From Dugong dugon (lineage: Eukaryota; Chordata; Mammalia; Sirenia; Dugongidae): a stretch of DNA of 64,000 bases. Shown one piece after another: positions 1 to 11,105 of this stretch. The translations under genes and the position numbers were made by a program. Under the pieces are notes generated by a model that was not told the DNA's origin, ran no database searches, and saw only the letters and a list, made by a program, of their open reading frames with translations. The number at the start of each line of letters is the position of its first letter. Positions within the stretch are counted from its first letter, which is position 1. The stretch covers positions 6,184,001-6,248,000 of the forward strand of contig CM057474.1 of NCBI GenBank assembly GCA_030035585.1, read 5' to 3'.

Positions 1-789
1 TGGTGTGGATATAGGGAGACCAAAAGTGAATTCAATGTTGATAATACTGGTCTGTACCCTCAAAGGAGCACATGGTCTAGCTGGGAAGATGTGACATAAA
101 CAACAATCTGGGGGACAGAATAAAACAAATGGTCTGAGAACAGATGTTCTTGAGCACTTGTAGAGTGTGGAGGAATCGAGCTACAAAGAACCCGTTTTGA
201 ATTCTGCCATGAGTGATTTGGAGAATTCCTCACACCTTTTCATGAGAGTGTAGAAAAAGCAAAGAAGTCTGGAGAATACACTATGATGACCCAAATAAAT
301 TTAATTTCATTTCTGCCTAGACGATTATGTCTAGGCCTTGGGTATATGATGACTTAAATGCTACCTAAATTATAATTTTATTTTAATACTAAAACATGCA
401 TAAAATAAATGTCACTGCAAAAGTCTACACAATAGTAATGACTGATTTTCAGAAGAAAACATTTTTTTTTTTTGTTCTTTTATTGATATTACACCTTCTG
501 CCCCAGACCTAGCACCAACCTTTCCTCTTTGTTGTCTTGTTCTAGGTAAGATTAAAGAGTTTTTTTCTGTCTTTTTAAAAATTGTTCTTGCCTATTTTAC
601 CGCCTACAGACCTCAAAGTAATCTGGGTGCCAGTATTTCAGATGTGGGAGGTGGGGCAGAATTGTGGTTCGAATTGTTGGCTAGAGAAGAGGGCTCCGAG
701 CTTAAGAAGGACTTCCTCCTTTTTGAGCGCTCAGAAGAGCACATTTCAAGCCATTCACATTTGAAAAAAAAAATGTTTTTAGTAGGGAA
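1..789. other. Unassigned intergenic DNA
   Basis: AT-rich DNA with short poly-T and poly-A runs near 463 and 763. No exon, RNA gene or repeat family was recognised. The short open frame at 582-764 has no recognisable domain and is treated as chance. Confidence 0.4.
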
Positions 790-1900
790 AATTTAAAATG
801 TCTACTAAGTAAAAAGAATAACAAAACTCCATGTATCAGCATGATCAAACATCAATTGCTGGCCAATCTATTTCCTGTATACCCTCACCTACTCCCATCA
901 TTATAATTCTTGACAATTTTGAAACAAATTCCTCAGTATTTCTCAGTAAAAATTTTGGTCTATCTAAAATATAAGAAATCCCCTTTTTTACCCAACCACA
1001 TCATCATTGCACTCCCCAAACCAAAAATAATTTCTTTATATCAACAAATATTCAGTCAGTGTTCACATTTCTTTGATTTCCTTTTTAGAAAACCAGTATT
1101 TGTTTGAATAGCAATCCAAACATTATTTATTTTAATCTGTAGGTTTTCCCTACTTTTTTTTTAAATTTTCTTGCAACTATTTATTTGTTGTTGAATTCAA
1201 ATCATTTATCCTGTAGGGTGGTTCCCCGTCTTGTCTGGATTATGCTGATATGTTTATCATGCAGCTTGGAATCCTGCATTTCCGGTCAACTGGTACATAG
1301 ATCTAGAGGCTTGTTCAGAGCCAGGTCTGATTTTTTTTGATAAATCTACTTTGTAGGTGTTAATTCCAAAAAGAGTTATGTAATGTCAGCTTGTCTTATT
1401 GTGATGTTGCAGCTATTGATGATAAATGCCTAGATACTTTCATTTATTAAGAGGAGCCAAATAGTAATATTTTAATTATATTACAGTACTGCTTTTAATT
1501 AATTAGCTGGAATATTCTGCTCATCAACTATTTGATTACCCTGAGTTGCAGTTCGAATAGGATAGGCAGAATAAATGCTTCTTTTCTTTTATTACCAGTT
1601 GTCAAAAAATTAAAAATTGACTCCAGAATATCTTCTGAACATGATTAATTAGGTGTTTTGTTTTGTTTCTCATTGAGGTTATTATAATCATCAGTGCATA
1701 AATTATCCCATTTTAGGCCCGTGGATCCTATTCAGGTTGGTTCCTGAATCCCTTAGACACATCCATAGTAGTCTTTGATAGTCTTCCCAGCTTTCTGGTA
1801 TGACAAGATGTGACAGATCATGCTGTACATTTCCTATCCTGTACCTGAAATCAGCTATTTCTCCAAGGAGACATTGTCCATTGCATTTATTCAAACTATG
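790..1900. repeat. Old L1 (L1M-type) non-coding remnant
   Basis: This stretch resembles the long, AT-rich 3' untranslated sequence of ancient mammalian L1 elements. Recognisable phrases are the 'tagatctagaggcttg' block near 1300, the 'ttagctggaatattct' and 'tttgattaccctgag' blocks at 1503-1545, and the 'tctccaaggagacattgtcc' block near 1860. It is diverged and broken, with no open frame of LINE protein. Orientation was not settled by eye. Confidence 0.6.
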
Positions 1901-2514
1901 TTCCTTCTAGTTTAAACTTCATTCAAGAAATGACTTTGTTTCCTTTTTACAAATTACTTACTGAGTCCTTTCACCTTTCTTTCCAAGTCTTCCTATTCTC
2001 CAATCATTTTATTTTTCAGTTTTTCTAATTCTGGTTTATTTATTTATTTAAATTAGCTTTTATTATTTCTTAATTCCTTTTCATTTGTTTTGAAATACTA
2101 GGTAACGGATTTCATCTGTTTCATGGGCATGTCTTTCTGACATGCTGTCAGGCTCTGCAGGGACTTTATTCTCATCTTCATTTACTCCTCCACCTATTTT
2201 TTTTCCTACTAACTTTCTATGGGATTTGACTGCAGCATCTATTTATATATTAGAGGAAAGCCACACCAAGGAAACTCCCCTTTCAACTGATTTGCTGCTG
2301 GTAGCAGTCTCATCATGGAGTTGATTACATTATATCAAACCTCATCAGGGAGGTGGTTACATTATATTATATTATGAAAAAGCCGTCATCCAATGACAAA
2401 CCTGAGAATCATAGCCTATCCAAGCTGATATGTAACATTAACCATCCCAGCAGGTGTTCCGTAAGAGCAAGCCCTGATGCAAAAATGCTTTCCAAGCCTC
2501 AGCTGCTGATATGC
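1901..2514. other. Unassigned AT-rich DNA
   Basis: T-rich plus strand with a short ttta run at 2036-2052. It may continue the old L1 to the left, but no diagnostic block was found. Confidence 0.3.
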
Positions 2515-2652
2515 CGTTGAACAAATCAGTGTGCCTTTGCGCAAAGCTAGTCACATGACCAAGCCCAAGTCAATAGGAGGGCAGCTGCAAAGGGCTAGGA
2601 TACAGTGAGGTGTGATTTACTTGGGGGCTGGTATTCTTACAATCTACTACAA
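2515..2652. repeat. Possible ancient MaLR-like LTR tail
   Basis: The block from 'gtcacatgaccaagcccaag' (about 2550) to 'cttacaatctactaca' (2652) resembles the end of an ancient mammalian LTR related to MLT1. It is short and diverged, so this is a weak call. Confidence 0.3.
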
Positions 2653-2777
2653 TAATTACATAAAGGAAAACACCTCTGAGGGTAGCTGATAAAAAAAATA
2701 AATGTGCAGATGGGTGTAGCAGTGAGGGGTGGACAGTAATAAAGGGCTACCAAAGTCTGAAGATTCTGGTAATGTAC

Positions 2778-3363
2778 ACAGTCAACACCCATGGAAGCAG
2801 CAGTCAAGAAGTCAAACGATGCATTGCATTGGCAAATCTGCTGCAGAAGACCTCTTTTCAGCACTAAAAAACAAAGATGTCGCCTTAGAGACTAAGGTGT
2901 GCCTCACCGAAGCCATGATATTTTCAATTGCCTCGTATGCATGCGAAAGCTGGACAATGAATAAGGAAGACCGAAGAAGAATTGATGCCTTTGAATTACG
3001 GTGTGGGCGAGAATATTGAATATACCACGGACTGTCAAAAGAGTGAACAAATCTGTCTTGGAAGACGTACAGCCAGAATGCTCCTTCGAAGCAAGGATGG
3101 CAAGACTATGTCTCACAACCTTTGGACATGTTGTCAGGACGGATCAGTCCCTGGAGAAGGACATCATGCTTGGTAAAGTAGAGTGTGGGTGAAAAAGAGG
3201 AAGACCCTCAAGGAGATAGATTGACACAGTGGCTGCAACAATGGGCTCAAGCATAACAATGATTGTGAGCATGGCGCAGGATGGCGCAGTGTTTCCTTCT
3301 GTTGTCCATAGGGTTGCTATGAGTCGGAACCAACATGACGGCACCTAACAACAACAACAACAA
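2778..3363 (+). repeat. RTE-clade LINE (BovB-like), 3' end only
   Basis: 5'-truncated RTE copy on the plus strand. Its translation preserves the C-terminal part of the RTE polyprotein: GKSAAEDLFSALKNKD, then KVCLTEAMIFSIASYACESW, then NKEDRRRIDAFEL, before frame breaks. The same protein stretch recurs in the RTE copies at 24.7, 35.0 and 45.5 kb. It ends with 'gctatgagtcggaacc' followed by a (CAA)n tail at about 3345-3363, the usual RTE 3' terminus. No intact open frame remains. Confidence 0.88.
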
Positions 3364-4572
3364 CTAGGATTGAAGTTGCTGTACAACCACCCTCTGACAC
3401 CGGAGGAAAGGTCACTAGTTGAACATCAGGAAAGTCTATTATTCTTCTTATGCAATCTCTTCAATTTTCATCTTCCTTTGACTCAGCATATTTTAGAATG
3501 AATCATGACTTCCTCTCTATACACTTTTTACTTTATGTTTCCAAAGAAATGTTAACTTCATCACTGTACAAATAAATGTTACACCACAAACAAAAATATC
3601 ATAGAAAAAATTTTCTTCTGTACAATCCATTATATTTTTCACTATGTGAAATCCTATGTACCTAGTACAATTAGCAGGTATTAAGAGTCATATTTCATCA
3701 AAGCTTAAAGAATATCCTTCCTCCTCTAAAACTTAAAACAGACTTCCTGCTGAATCCTAAAAGGTTATTTTCTTCAACAGCAAGAGCTGGTGTAAGCCAT
3801 TTCTTGCCAATGGACTCTGTGCATTGTGGTCCGTGTCTGACTGACCTTGGGTCTCATGTACATTATCCTGGTGAATGTGACAGATGAGAGAGCTACTGTG
3901 GCTTGCCCCACCGATGTCATTCCTGATAAGGGTCAATGGCGTTGGCCACTTTAAATCTTACACAGCAAATTGCTGAGATCTGAGATTTCCTATCAAGTTT
4001 ACCAGCTATTCCACAGCAATTTTAATATTTACAGAATATAAAAAACACTGAAACTAACGTTAGGAAAGTGTTTTACTTTAAGCCAGACCCTGAACACTAT
4101 TCTACAAAGCAGTTTAAAATTTCTGGACAATTGCATTGAACATGCTAAGAAAACGGATAGTTATGAAGCTATTGGTTGCTTCAGAAGCAGTGGTCACTGA
4201 TAACTTAAATAGTTTCTTGAATTCATTAATAGGAGCAATTATTTGCTGCTAACTCAATCATGGGAAAGCTTGTTCCACTGATGCTGATTCATGTTATGAA
4301 TATATCGGAGCTTCAATCACCATCATAGTTCTACCGTCTTTTCATCTGGTTATCTGCTACTGTTACTCTCATCTGGAACCTGGGACAAGAAAGACTAAAA
4401 ACAAAAGAAGTATGCAAGTGTTAAGGCTCTTTGGATACAATGGAGACTTTTTGTTTACTATAAATTAAGGAATAATAATGAAAAGTTCTTGTAACCAGTT
4501 CAGTGAGAACATGGCTCCAATTTTGGAAGAATCTATGTTTTATACAATTATTTCTGGAGTTGTATATTCCCT
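3364..4572. other. Unassigned intergenic DNA
   Basis: No coding or repeat assignment, apart from a 64-base block at 3806-3869 that recurs at 5666-5730 (listed separately). Confidence 0.4.
3806..3869 (+). repeat. Short dispersed repeat, copy 1
   Basis: Starts 'gccaatggactctgtgcatt' and aligns with 5666-5730 with about eight differences and one indel. The core 'tgtctgactgacctt' is identical. Here it is not followed by a SINE, unlike copy 2. Confidence 0.7.
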
Positions 4573-4775
4573 AGGTGTCCCTGGGTGGCACAGATGGTTG
4601 AAGCACTCAGCTATTAACCAAATGGTTGGTGGTTCCAGTCCACCCAGAGGCACCTCAGAAGAGAGTCCTGGTGATCTGCTTTCTAAAGGTCACAAGCATG
4701 AAAACTCTATGGAGTGCAGTTCTGTATCGGGTTACCATGAGTCAGAATCAAAGGACAGCAACTGGTTGTACTCCC
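4573..4775 (+). repeat. AfroSINE, long form
   Basis: tRNA-derived afrotherian SINE. The tRNA-like head ('tccctgggtggcacagatgg' through 'ctattaaccaaatggttgg') is followed by a middle block with 'gtcctggtgatctgctttc' found only in the longer subtype. The body is 'tctatggagtgcagttctgt' and the end is 'taccatgagtcagaatc'. Well diverged, so an old copy. An open frame across it (4478-4825) is incidental. Confidence 0.9.
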
Positions 4776-5665
4776 GGCTAACTCTAGTCCTCTCCACCTT
4801 GACTGTGGAGGCTTTTCTATATTAAGGCAGCTCCTTTTGCTGGCTCTCTTCCTTGAGACTTGAGAAATTTACACACATATTTGGCAGTCTGAGGCAAGCA
4901 AGGCAAGGAGGAGATTAAGAAGATACTGCATTGTAAAGCACACAAGACAGATAACACTCCCAGATTCCTCTTGCTCCCCACCCCCACTGCCTTTCTGAAG
5001 CCCATGGACATCCTGACTGGCCTCTGCACCCCACTAATTGGAGGGAATCCTGCATCAACATTCTTGCATTGAATCGCTGGTCACTCCGGCAACGAGTTAG
5101 AGCTTGTGCAGACCAAGTGCCCAGGAGAGAAAAGAAAAGAAAACAGCAGAATATGCTCACTCTATCTTCCTTAATTGGCATTCATTCCTGACAAGAGGTT
5201 GATTCCTGTTTTGACAGGGAGTAATCTCACTCTGTGTCCTACCAAGCCATAAAATCAGGGTTGAAATATCTCAGCTTTACATCCATCTGGAAGAAATGTA
5301 TGAAAATTAGTGATTTTCTAATTGCTGCTCTTTAGGATGCCTGAAGCCCGTTAGCTGAGCTGCTTAAAGCACAGTGTTAATAAGGATACTTTAGGTTTCT
5401 ACTACCACGGCATGAATCCCCAGCCCAAAGTATGCACTGTTTTCCACAACAGGTCCGGGTGACAAAGTGCAACTCTGTCACCACTAAGCAGTGAGACAAC
5501 TACAGATGCTTTTCTTCAGAGTTAACGTGGATGAAAGACTTGGGGGAAAAGAAATTTTCTCTTTTCGTGGAATCCAATAAAATGCAAATTGTATTCACCC
5601 TCAATTCTACCACTGGAGAAATAATTTCATAATAAATACCATCATTTTTGTAAACCTTCTGGGTG
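4776..5665. other. Unassigned intergenic DNA
   Basis: No repeat or exon recognised. Overlapping minus-strand frames at 4817-5181 look like chance: no domain, and each begins without a supported context. Confidence 0.4.
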
Positions 5666-5730
5666 GCCAATGGACTCTCTGCGTTGTGGTCCATGTCTGA
5701 CTGACCTTACGTCCTCATGCACATTGTCTT
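5666..5730 (+). repeat. Short dispersed repeat, copy 2, joined to AfroSINE
   Basis: Second copy of the block at 3806-3869. It runs directly into the AfroSINE that starts near 5733, which suggests it is either a lead segment of a composite SINE or an older repeat next to which the SINE landed. Confidence 0.65.
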
Positions 5731-5732
5731 CA

Positions 5733-5915
5733 AATGGGATTTAAGCTCAACTGCTCACGTAAAGCTTGGCGGTTAGAACCCAACCAGTGGTGCCACAGAA
5801 AAAAGGCCTGGAAATCTGCTTCCATAAAGAGTAAGCCAGGAAGAAAACCCTATGGAGCAGTTCTACTCTATAACACAAGGGGTTGCCATGAATCAGAATT
5901 GACTTGCTTTTTTTG
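5733..5915 (+). repeat. AfroSINE, long form
   Basis: Head 'aagcttggcggttagaaccc', middle 'ggcctggaaatctgcttcc', body 'ccctatggagcagttctact', then 'gccatgaatcagaattgac' and a T-rich end. Long subtype on the plus strand. Confidence 0.88.
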
Positions 5916-8900
5916 TTTTTCTTTTTAAATAACATATATGGTATTTGCAATAAGCAATAAGAGATGGAGTTTTTTTTTACATGTTTTATCAAGGATACTG
6001 AAGAGCGATAGACAAAAAATAGTCTTATATTTTGCTATGGTGGAGACCCAAATAACATGCTCTGAGAAAGACAATTTTGTAGTAAATCTCATGGAAAAAA
6101 AAAAAAAAAACTCCAGAGTGAAAAAACTGATGGTTCTCTTTTGCCCCATAGTCACATCCTTTTAAAATCTGGTGCCTGGCTACCATTACTGAACATTTTG
6201 ACAAAGATTCTAGAAGAATCCTGATCAAAAGGGGAAAAATGTAGCAAATTCTCATAGACTTCAGCCTTTCTGGAGCCAAGGGGGCTGGATGAACCCCTGA
6301 AACTATTGCCCTAAGATAATCTTTAAAACTTAAACCAAAAATATTCCCTGAAGTCTTCTTAAAACCAAACAATAGTTTAGCTTAACTAGTAAAAAAAAAT
6401 CTGAGGAATCATTCTGGTTTTTGTAAGTTAGAAAGTTAAAGGTCAGAATACAGTGTCTGATACAAATGTAGAAATCTTCTATGATACATTTTTTTAAATT
6501 GTTGTAAAAATAGCACAGCATTGCCAACTCAATATTTTTCACATGTACAATTCAGTACCTTCATACTACAGCTGGCAATGAAGCCAATTGCACCAATGAT
6601 GTTGTGCAAGCATCACCAACAGAGATGGGAAATTTTCAATATAGTGTTTTTGAAGGCACATTTTCTAGAGGCAGTATTCAGCCTCAATTCTGTTAAATTT
6701 GTACATGGCTCTGATACCTAAAGAATCAGTTGCAACAAATTTTATCATAAAATGGTAAGTTTTTATTTCCTACTAGCTTCCTAAAGACACTTATTGTGAC
6801 TTGTTAGTGTCCACAATTACTATATGGTGGCCATTTGCAGGAGAACTAGCTCGCAGATGAGGTGTCTGGAGACTTTATCACTTGCGATAAAGCACCTATT
6901 GGTTTCAGGCATTTGCACAGATTTCCTCTAAATGAATAAGCTTAGCAAAGTTTACCTATCAATTAAAAATGTACTTTTGAAGCAATTTTGTTAAGTAATG
7001 ATTGGTGACTTCTATTTCTGATTGATACCTCCTTTTGCAGAAAATAATTCTGCATTTAGAAAAATTAATACCACTAACCTTGGTTCCTTGGTTGTTTCAT
7101 AGAGATGTCTCTTGGGAAAGAGATCACCCATTTTTGGAGGAAATTCAACCCATAGAATAAAACTTCATTAAAACTAGGGCTACTTTTAATGTCAGTGTGA
7201 CCCAGAGCAGTGTTCCTTGTCATTTCCAGGCAAGGCAGGACAAAGGATATGGTGTGGCTTTGGGAAGAGCAGACTTCAAGGGGTTCCATCATGTTGCTGT
7301 GTTACATTGGGAATTTTATTTTAACTCTACCTTATTTTCTGTTCTGCAAAAACATCCTCGCCTTTTACTAATGATTAGCTAATTAAAGGCTGTTCTTGGT
7401 TTACTTTCCCCTTTTTTGCAGGAGCCTTCCTTCCTCTTTTGCACGAGTTCCAGGGCAAAGCATGCAGTCCTTGGAATTGTGGTTTCTGAAGACAGGCACA
7501 TGTGGGTTCCTGCCTGGTGCCATCACTTATTTAACCTCTGATACATTCATACTACAGCTAGCCATGACCAACCTTTTACTTCTTGTATTTTTCATGGTTA
7601 TTTAACAAAGTATCACAATGCTTCAGGTATTGTGGGGGTGGGGTGGAAAGGAAGAGCAAGACAGCATGTTCTTAGGAAGGTCAGAAATGCAAGTCAATCA
7701 CGTGGAGCAACCTGCTTGCAGTAAAACTAACCCTGTGCATTTCCAGAAAAGTAGGACAGAGGGGCAAACAAATACATTGTTCACTAAATGTACTCTTTTT
7801 TAGAAATATAGAATTATCAAGAAAGCCTTATTACAAATAAAATGTATTTATTTTCCTAAAGCAAGGTGGTTTCTTTGAAAAGTATTATTGAATAGCTACT
7901 TTAAAAATAATCTACAATCTCTAGCATCTTCTGTGTCTGCAGTGTTTTATCTACATTAAGGATTACACATATTCCACAGAGGAGAGGACTGAGTGTCTCA
8001 AAGATCCTCTGTAAAGGATGGTTTGCAGAGCCTCTACTGGGTCCACTGTATCCCAAGACCTCCACTTGCTTATGCTGTTCATCAAGCTAGGTGCTTAGGA
8101 TACCAGAAGGAATAAATTCCTCTTTCCAGAGGCTTCTAACATGCCTTAGATAGTAAACAAGTACAACACAGCATATAGAACAATGTTCTTTCTAGAAAGC
8201 AAAGACAGAACAAATGCTTATCCAGTATCTTTTAAATCACCTGTAAATCATCTTTTTTGAATCAACATGCTTATATATTTTAGTATTTTCTTATTTTTTC
8301 CTAGTTTCTTCTTTTTTCCTTTCGTCTTCTCTTTTCCCACCTGAAATGTTTATGGTCTCAGAAGTAATTACTTCTCGAAGAAAGTTTTCATGGACTAAAT
8401 GCTACTTAATGGAAGCCATAAGCAAGGACGCTGCTAGCATTTAGAGGGGTGTAATACATATGCCAGGCTGAATTGAGTAAGAGAGAAGGTTAATCATTCT
8501 TTTAAACTGGTATTGTTGCAGGAGGTAGCTTAATATGCTTTTTGAATCTTTTCTGTGCTGTAAAGCTCCTTGATCATAATCACTATGTTCGCGGTTTAGG
8601 TTTTGAATTAAAGGCGTCTCCTGTGGTCAGCTGGACCAACTCTCTTAATCTCTCTGTCCATATTAGATGATAGTTTTCTCATTTCAGTGCATAATCTATT
8701 TTAGAGGGAATGTTGACTATACCAAACTCTAATGTGGCCTCCCAGAAAATGGAAGAATTTCTCGACTGATGATTAAATGTAATTCTTTTCATGGTGAATA
8801 TACTCCCTACCCTATGTAATGCAGAAACACTGTGAAAAGTAGAATGTTCTGATGTGCCTGCTGAGGAGTACGGAGTACACTCGGTCTGTCAGCTCACTGG

Positions 8901-9705
8901 CAAAGCAGGCTTTGTCCAGATACCAAAGAACAAAATGTGAAATTGGCACCAGCCAGCCTCTCCATTGCACAGGATATTCCCATTTAAATTTGACAACCAG
9001 AACATTTACAATAGGAAATTTTTGTCATCTGGTTTTCTTTAGTTTCTTCTGTGGAATGAAAGCTTTGAGAAGCTTGTTTAAAAAATCTGGACTTTTGATG
9101 GTGACGTTTAACCAGATCTATCAAGTCATCAATCAACGAACATTGACCAAAGCTACCACTTCCCCAGCTGCTGTAGGAAGAACACAGAGACGTCTGATAG
9201 CTGCACTGCTCACAGTGTTTACAATAAAAGCTTTATAGTACTTTTCCTAAATGTAACCAGAGCACAGGTAAAGGCGAGGCATTGATTTGAGTCTGCAGTA
9301 AACAAAACGTTGGATTTTGACTTTGGTTCCCAGAATTAGTTTGCCCTAAGTATTAATTTTCCCAACTCCATGGAACCAAGACCTTGCCATCTTTCTAATA
9401 ATTTGATATTTATCATGATAGTCCTTGCTTCTTTCAGTCTCCAGCGAGGAAACTGGAGGACGTTGGACTATGCGTAGGTTCTACAACTAAACGCAGAGAC
9501 TTGTGTGTATACAGCTGAAGTTGCAGGCTAACAGCTGAAAAAGCAGTTCTGAACTGGTTAGGTGATGGTTTGAGGTGAGACAGAGAGTATAAAAAATCAG
9601 ATAGAAAATTTCGAACCTAGTTAAGTAAATACTGGAGGGTTTTCAATGTGAGAAGTAGATTAATTTTTTTAAAAATTTGTATACCAGGTAAGTTTATAAG
9701 GGTAG
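5916..9705. other. Unassigned intergenic DNA, 3.8 kb
   Basis: Long stretch without a confident repeat or exon. It holds a poly-A run at 6094-6110 and many short open frames. The longest frame (8852-9238, plus, 128 codons) has low complexity in parts and no recognisable domain. No splice-bounded exon or CpG-rich promoter was seen. Ancient, eroded repeats may be present below visual detection. Confidence 0.4.
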
Positions 9706-10123
9706 TGTTATGGATTAAATTGTGTCTCCCCCAAAATCTATGTTGGAATCCTAACCTCTATACCTGTGGCTATAACCCCTTTTGGAAATAGGATTTTCTT
9801 TGTTATGTTGGCGAAGTCATGCCAATGTAGGGTGTGTCTCACACGAATCGGCTTTGAGGTGTAAAAAGAACAGGTTAGGCAAAGAAACAAGCTGCACTAG
9901 TGGGGAAAGATGGACGCAATGTGGAGATCACTGAGGAATGGAGGCGTGCCCGGGCTAGAGAAGGCAAGACGAGGATTTCCCCCAGAGTGGACAAAGTCTT
10001 CCCCTAGAGCCGGAGCCCTGAATTTGGGCTTCTATCCTCTTCAACTTTGAGAAAATTAATTTCTGTTTGTTAAAACCACCTACTTGTGGTATTTCTGTTA
10101 CAGCAGCACTAGCAAATGTGACA
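9706..10123 (+). mobile_element. Solo MaLR-like LTR, old copy
   Basis: Begins 'tgttatggattaaattgtgt' and ends 'gcactagcaaatgtgaca'. Both termini match the family copies at 18.2, 35.2, 36.0, 57.2 and 60.3 kb. Flanking 5-mers are ggtag (9701-9705) and ggcag (10124-10128), a probable 5-bp target duplication with one substitution, as expected for ERVL/MaLR integration. No internal retroviral sequence follows, so it is a solo LTR. More diverged than the 36.0-kb copy. Confidence 0.82.
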
Positions 10124-10297
10124 GGCAGCTACTGCTTGTGTGCGGTCCGGAGAGGACGCTAACCTCGTAGGATGCTAACCTTAGTGTCTTGAGGGCATAC
10201 TCTATAGTACTAAAAATTAAGTAATCTGAGGTCATTTTAAACCAAGGATTCACAAAATATTTTTATGGATTTGGAAGGTATCTTTATTCAAACCCAA

Positions 10298-10460
10298 AAA
10301 AACTAAACCCGCTGCCGTCAAGTCAATTTCGACTCATAGCAACCCTAGAGGTCAGAGTAAAACTCCCTCATAGACTTTCCAAGGAGCACCTGGTGGACTC
10401 GAACGGCTGACCTTTTGGTTAGCAGCTGTAGTACTTACCCACTATGCCATCAGGGTTTCC
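10298..10460 (-). repeat. AfroSINE, short form
   Basis: Reverse-strand copy. It reads from 'cgctgccgtcaagtcaattt' (3' end) through 'ggagcacctggtggactcga' to 'actatgccatcagggtttcc' (tRNA-like head). Nearly complete. Confidence 0.93.
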
Positions 10461-10944
10461 AGTTAGCCAATATTTGTACTGAAACTACTATGTGGCAAGC
10501 ACTGAGTTTACGTGCCAATACAAAGATTAAAAAAGACCCACAGGAACTCAAAAGATAGTGTGAGAGATACATAAAAAACTGATTAAAATCCAATAGCGAT
10601 ATACCATTAAATACATCATAAAAATTTAACTTTCCAAAACAATGAAGGGAGCAAATAACCCTACCTGGGGATATGCAAGAGGGCTTCAAGAATGAGGAGG
10701 TCTTTGAATTGGATCTTGATATGTGAGTAGGAATTTTCCAGGTGAAGAAAAGTTCAAGCACCTACCAAGCCGAGGGAATAGCCTGCAATGAGAACAAACA
10801 TGGCATGTTTAGGGGATCACAAAATAATATATTATTATTATTTTGACTAGAGCATAGGCTGTGTGATGCCAAATGGTAGAAAATAAAGTGTCAAAGGTAG
10901 GTTGGAATAAAAGGATGAAGTGTCTTGTATTTCCTATGTGGGGT
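10461..10944. other. Unassigned DNA between two AfroSINEs
   Basis: About 480 bases separating two reverse-strand AfroSINEs. A minus-strand frame of 103 codons (10450-10761) begins here and runs into the SINE. No domain recognised. Confidence 0.35.
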
Positions 10945-11105
10945 GGGGGGCAGAACCCATTTCTGTCAAGTGGATTCCAACTTATAGCAACCCTATAGGA
11001 CAGAGTAGAACTGCCCCATAGGGTTTCCAAGGAGTGGCTGGTGGATTTGAACTGCTGACCTTTTGGTTAGCAGCCAAGCTCTTAACCACTGCACCACCAG
11101 GACAC
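10945..11105 (-). repeat. AfroSINE, short form
   Basis: Reads 'tctgtcaagtggattccaac', 'ggacagagtagaactgcccc', 'ttttggttagcagccaagc' and ends at the head 'aaccactgcaccaccagga'. Reverse strand, near full length. Confidence 0.93.

Noticed and set aside
8852..9238. 128-codon open frame, plus strand
   Set aside because: One of the longest frames outside recognised repeats, but no domain, homolog or splice context was recognised, and the length is reachable by chance in 64 kb.
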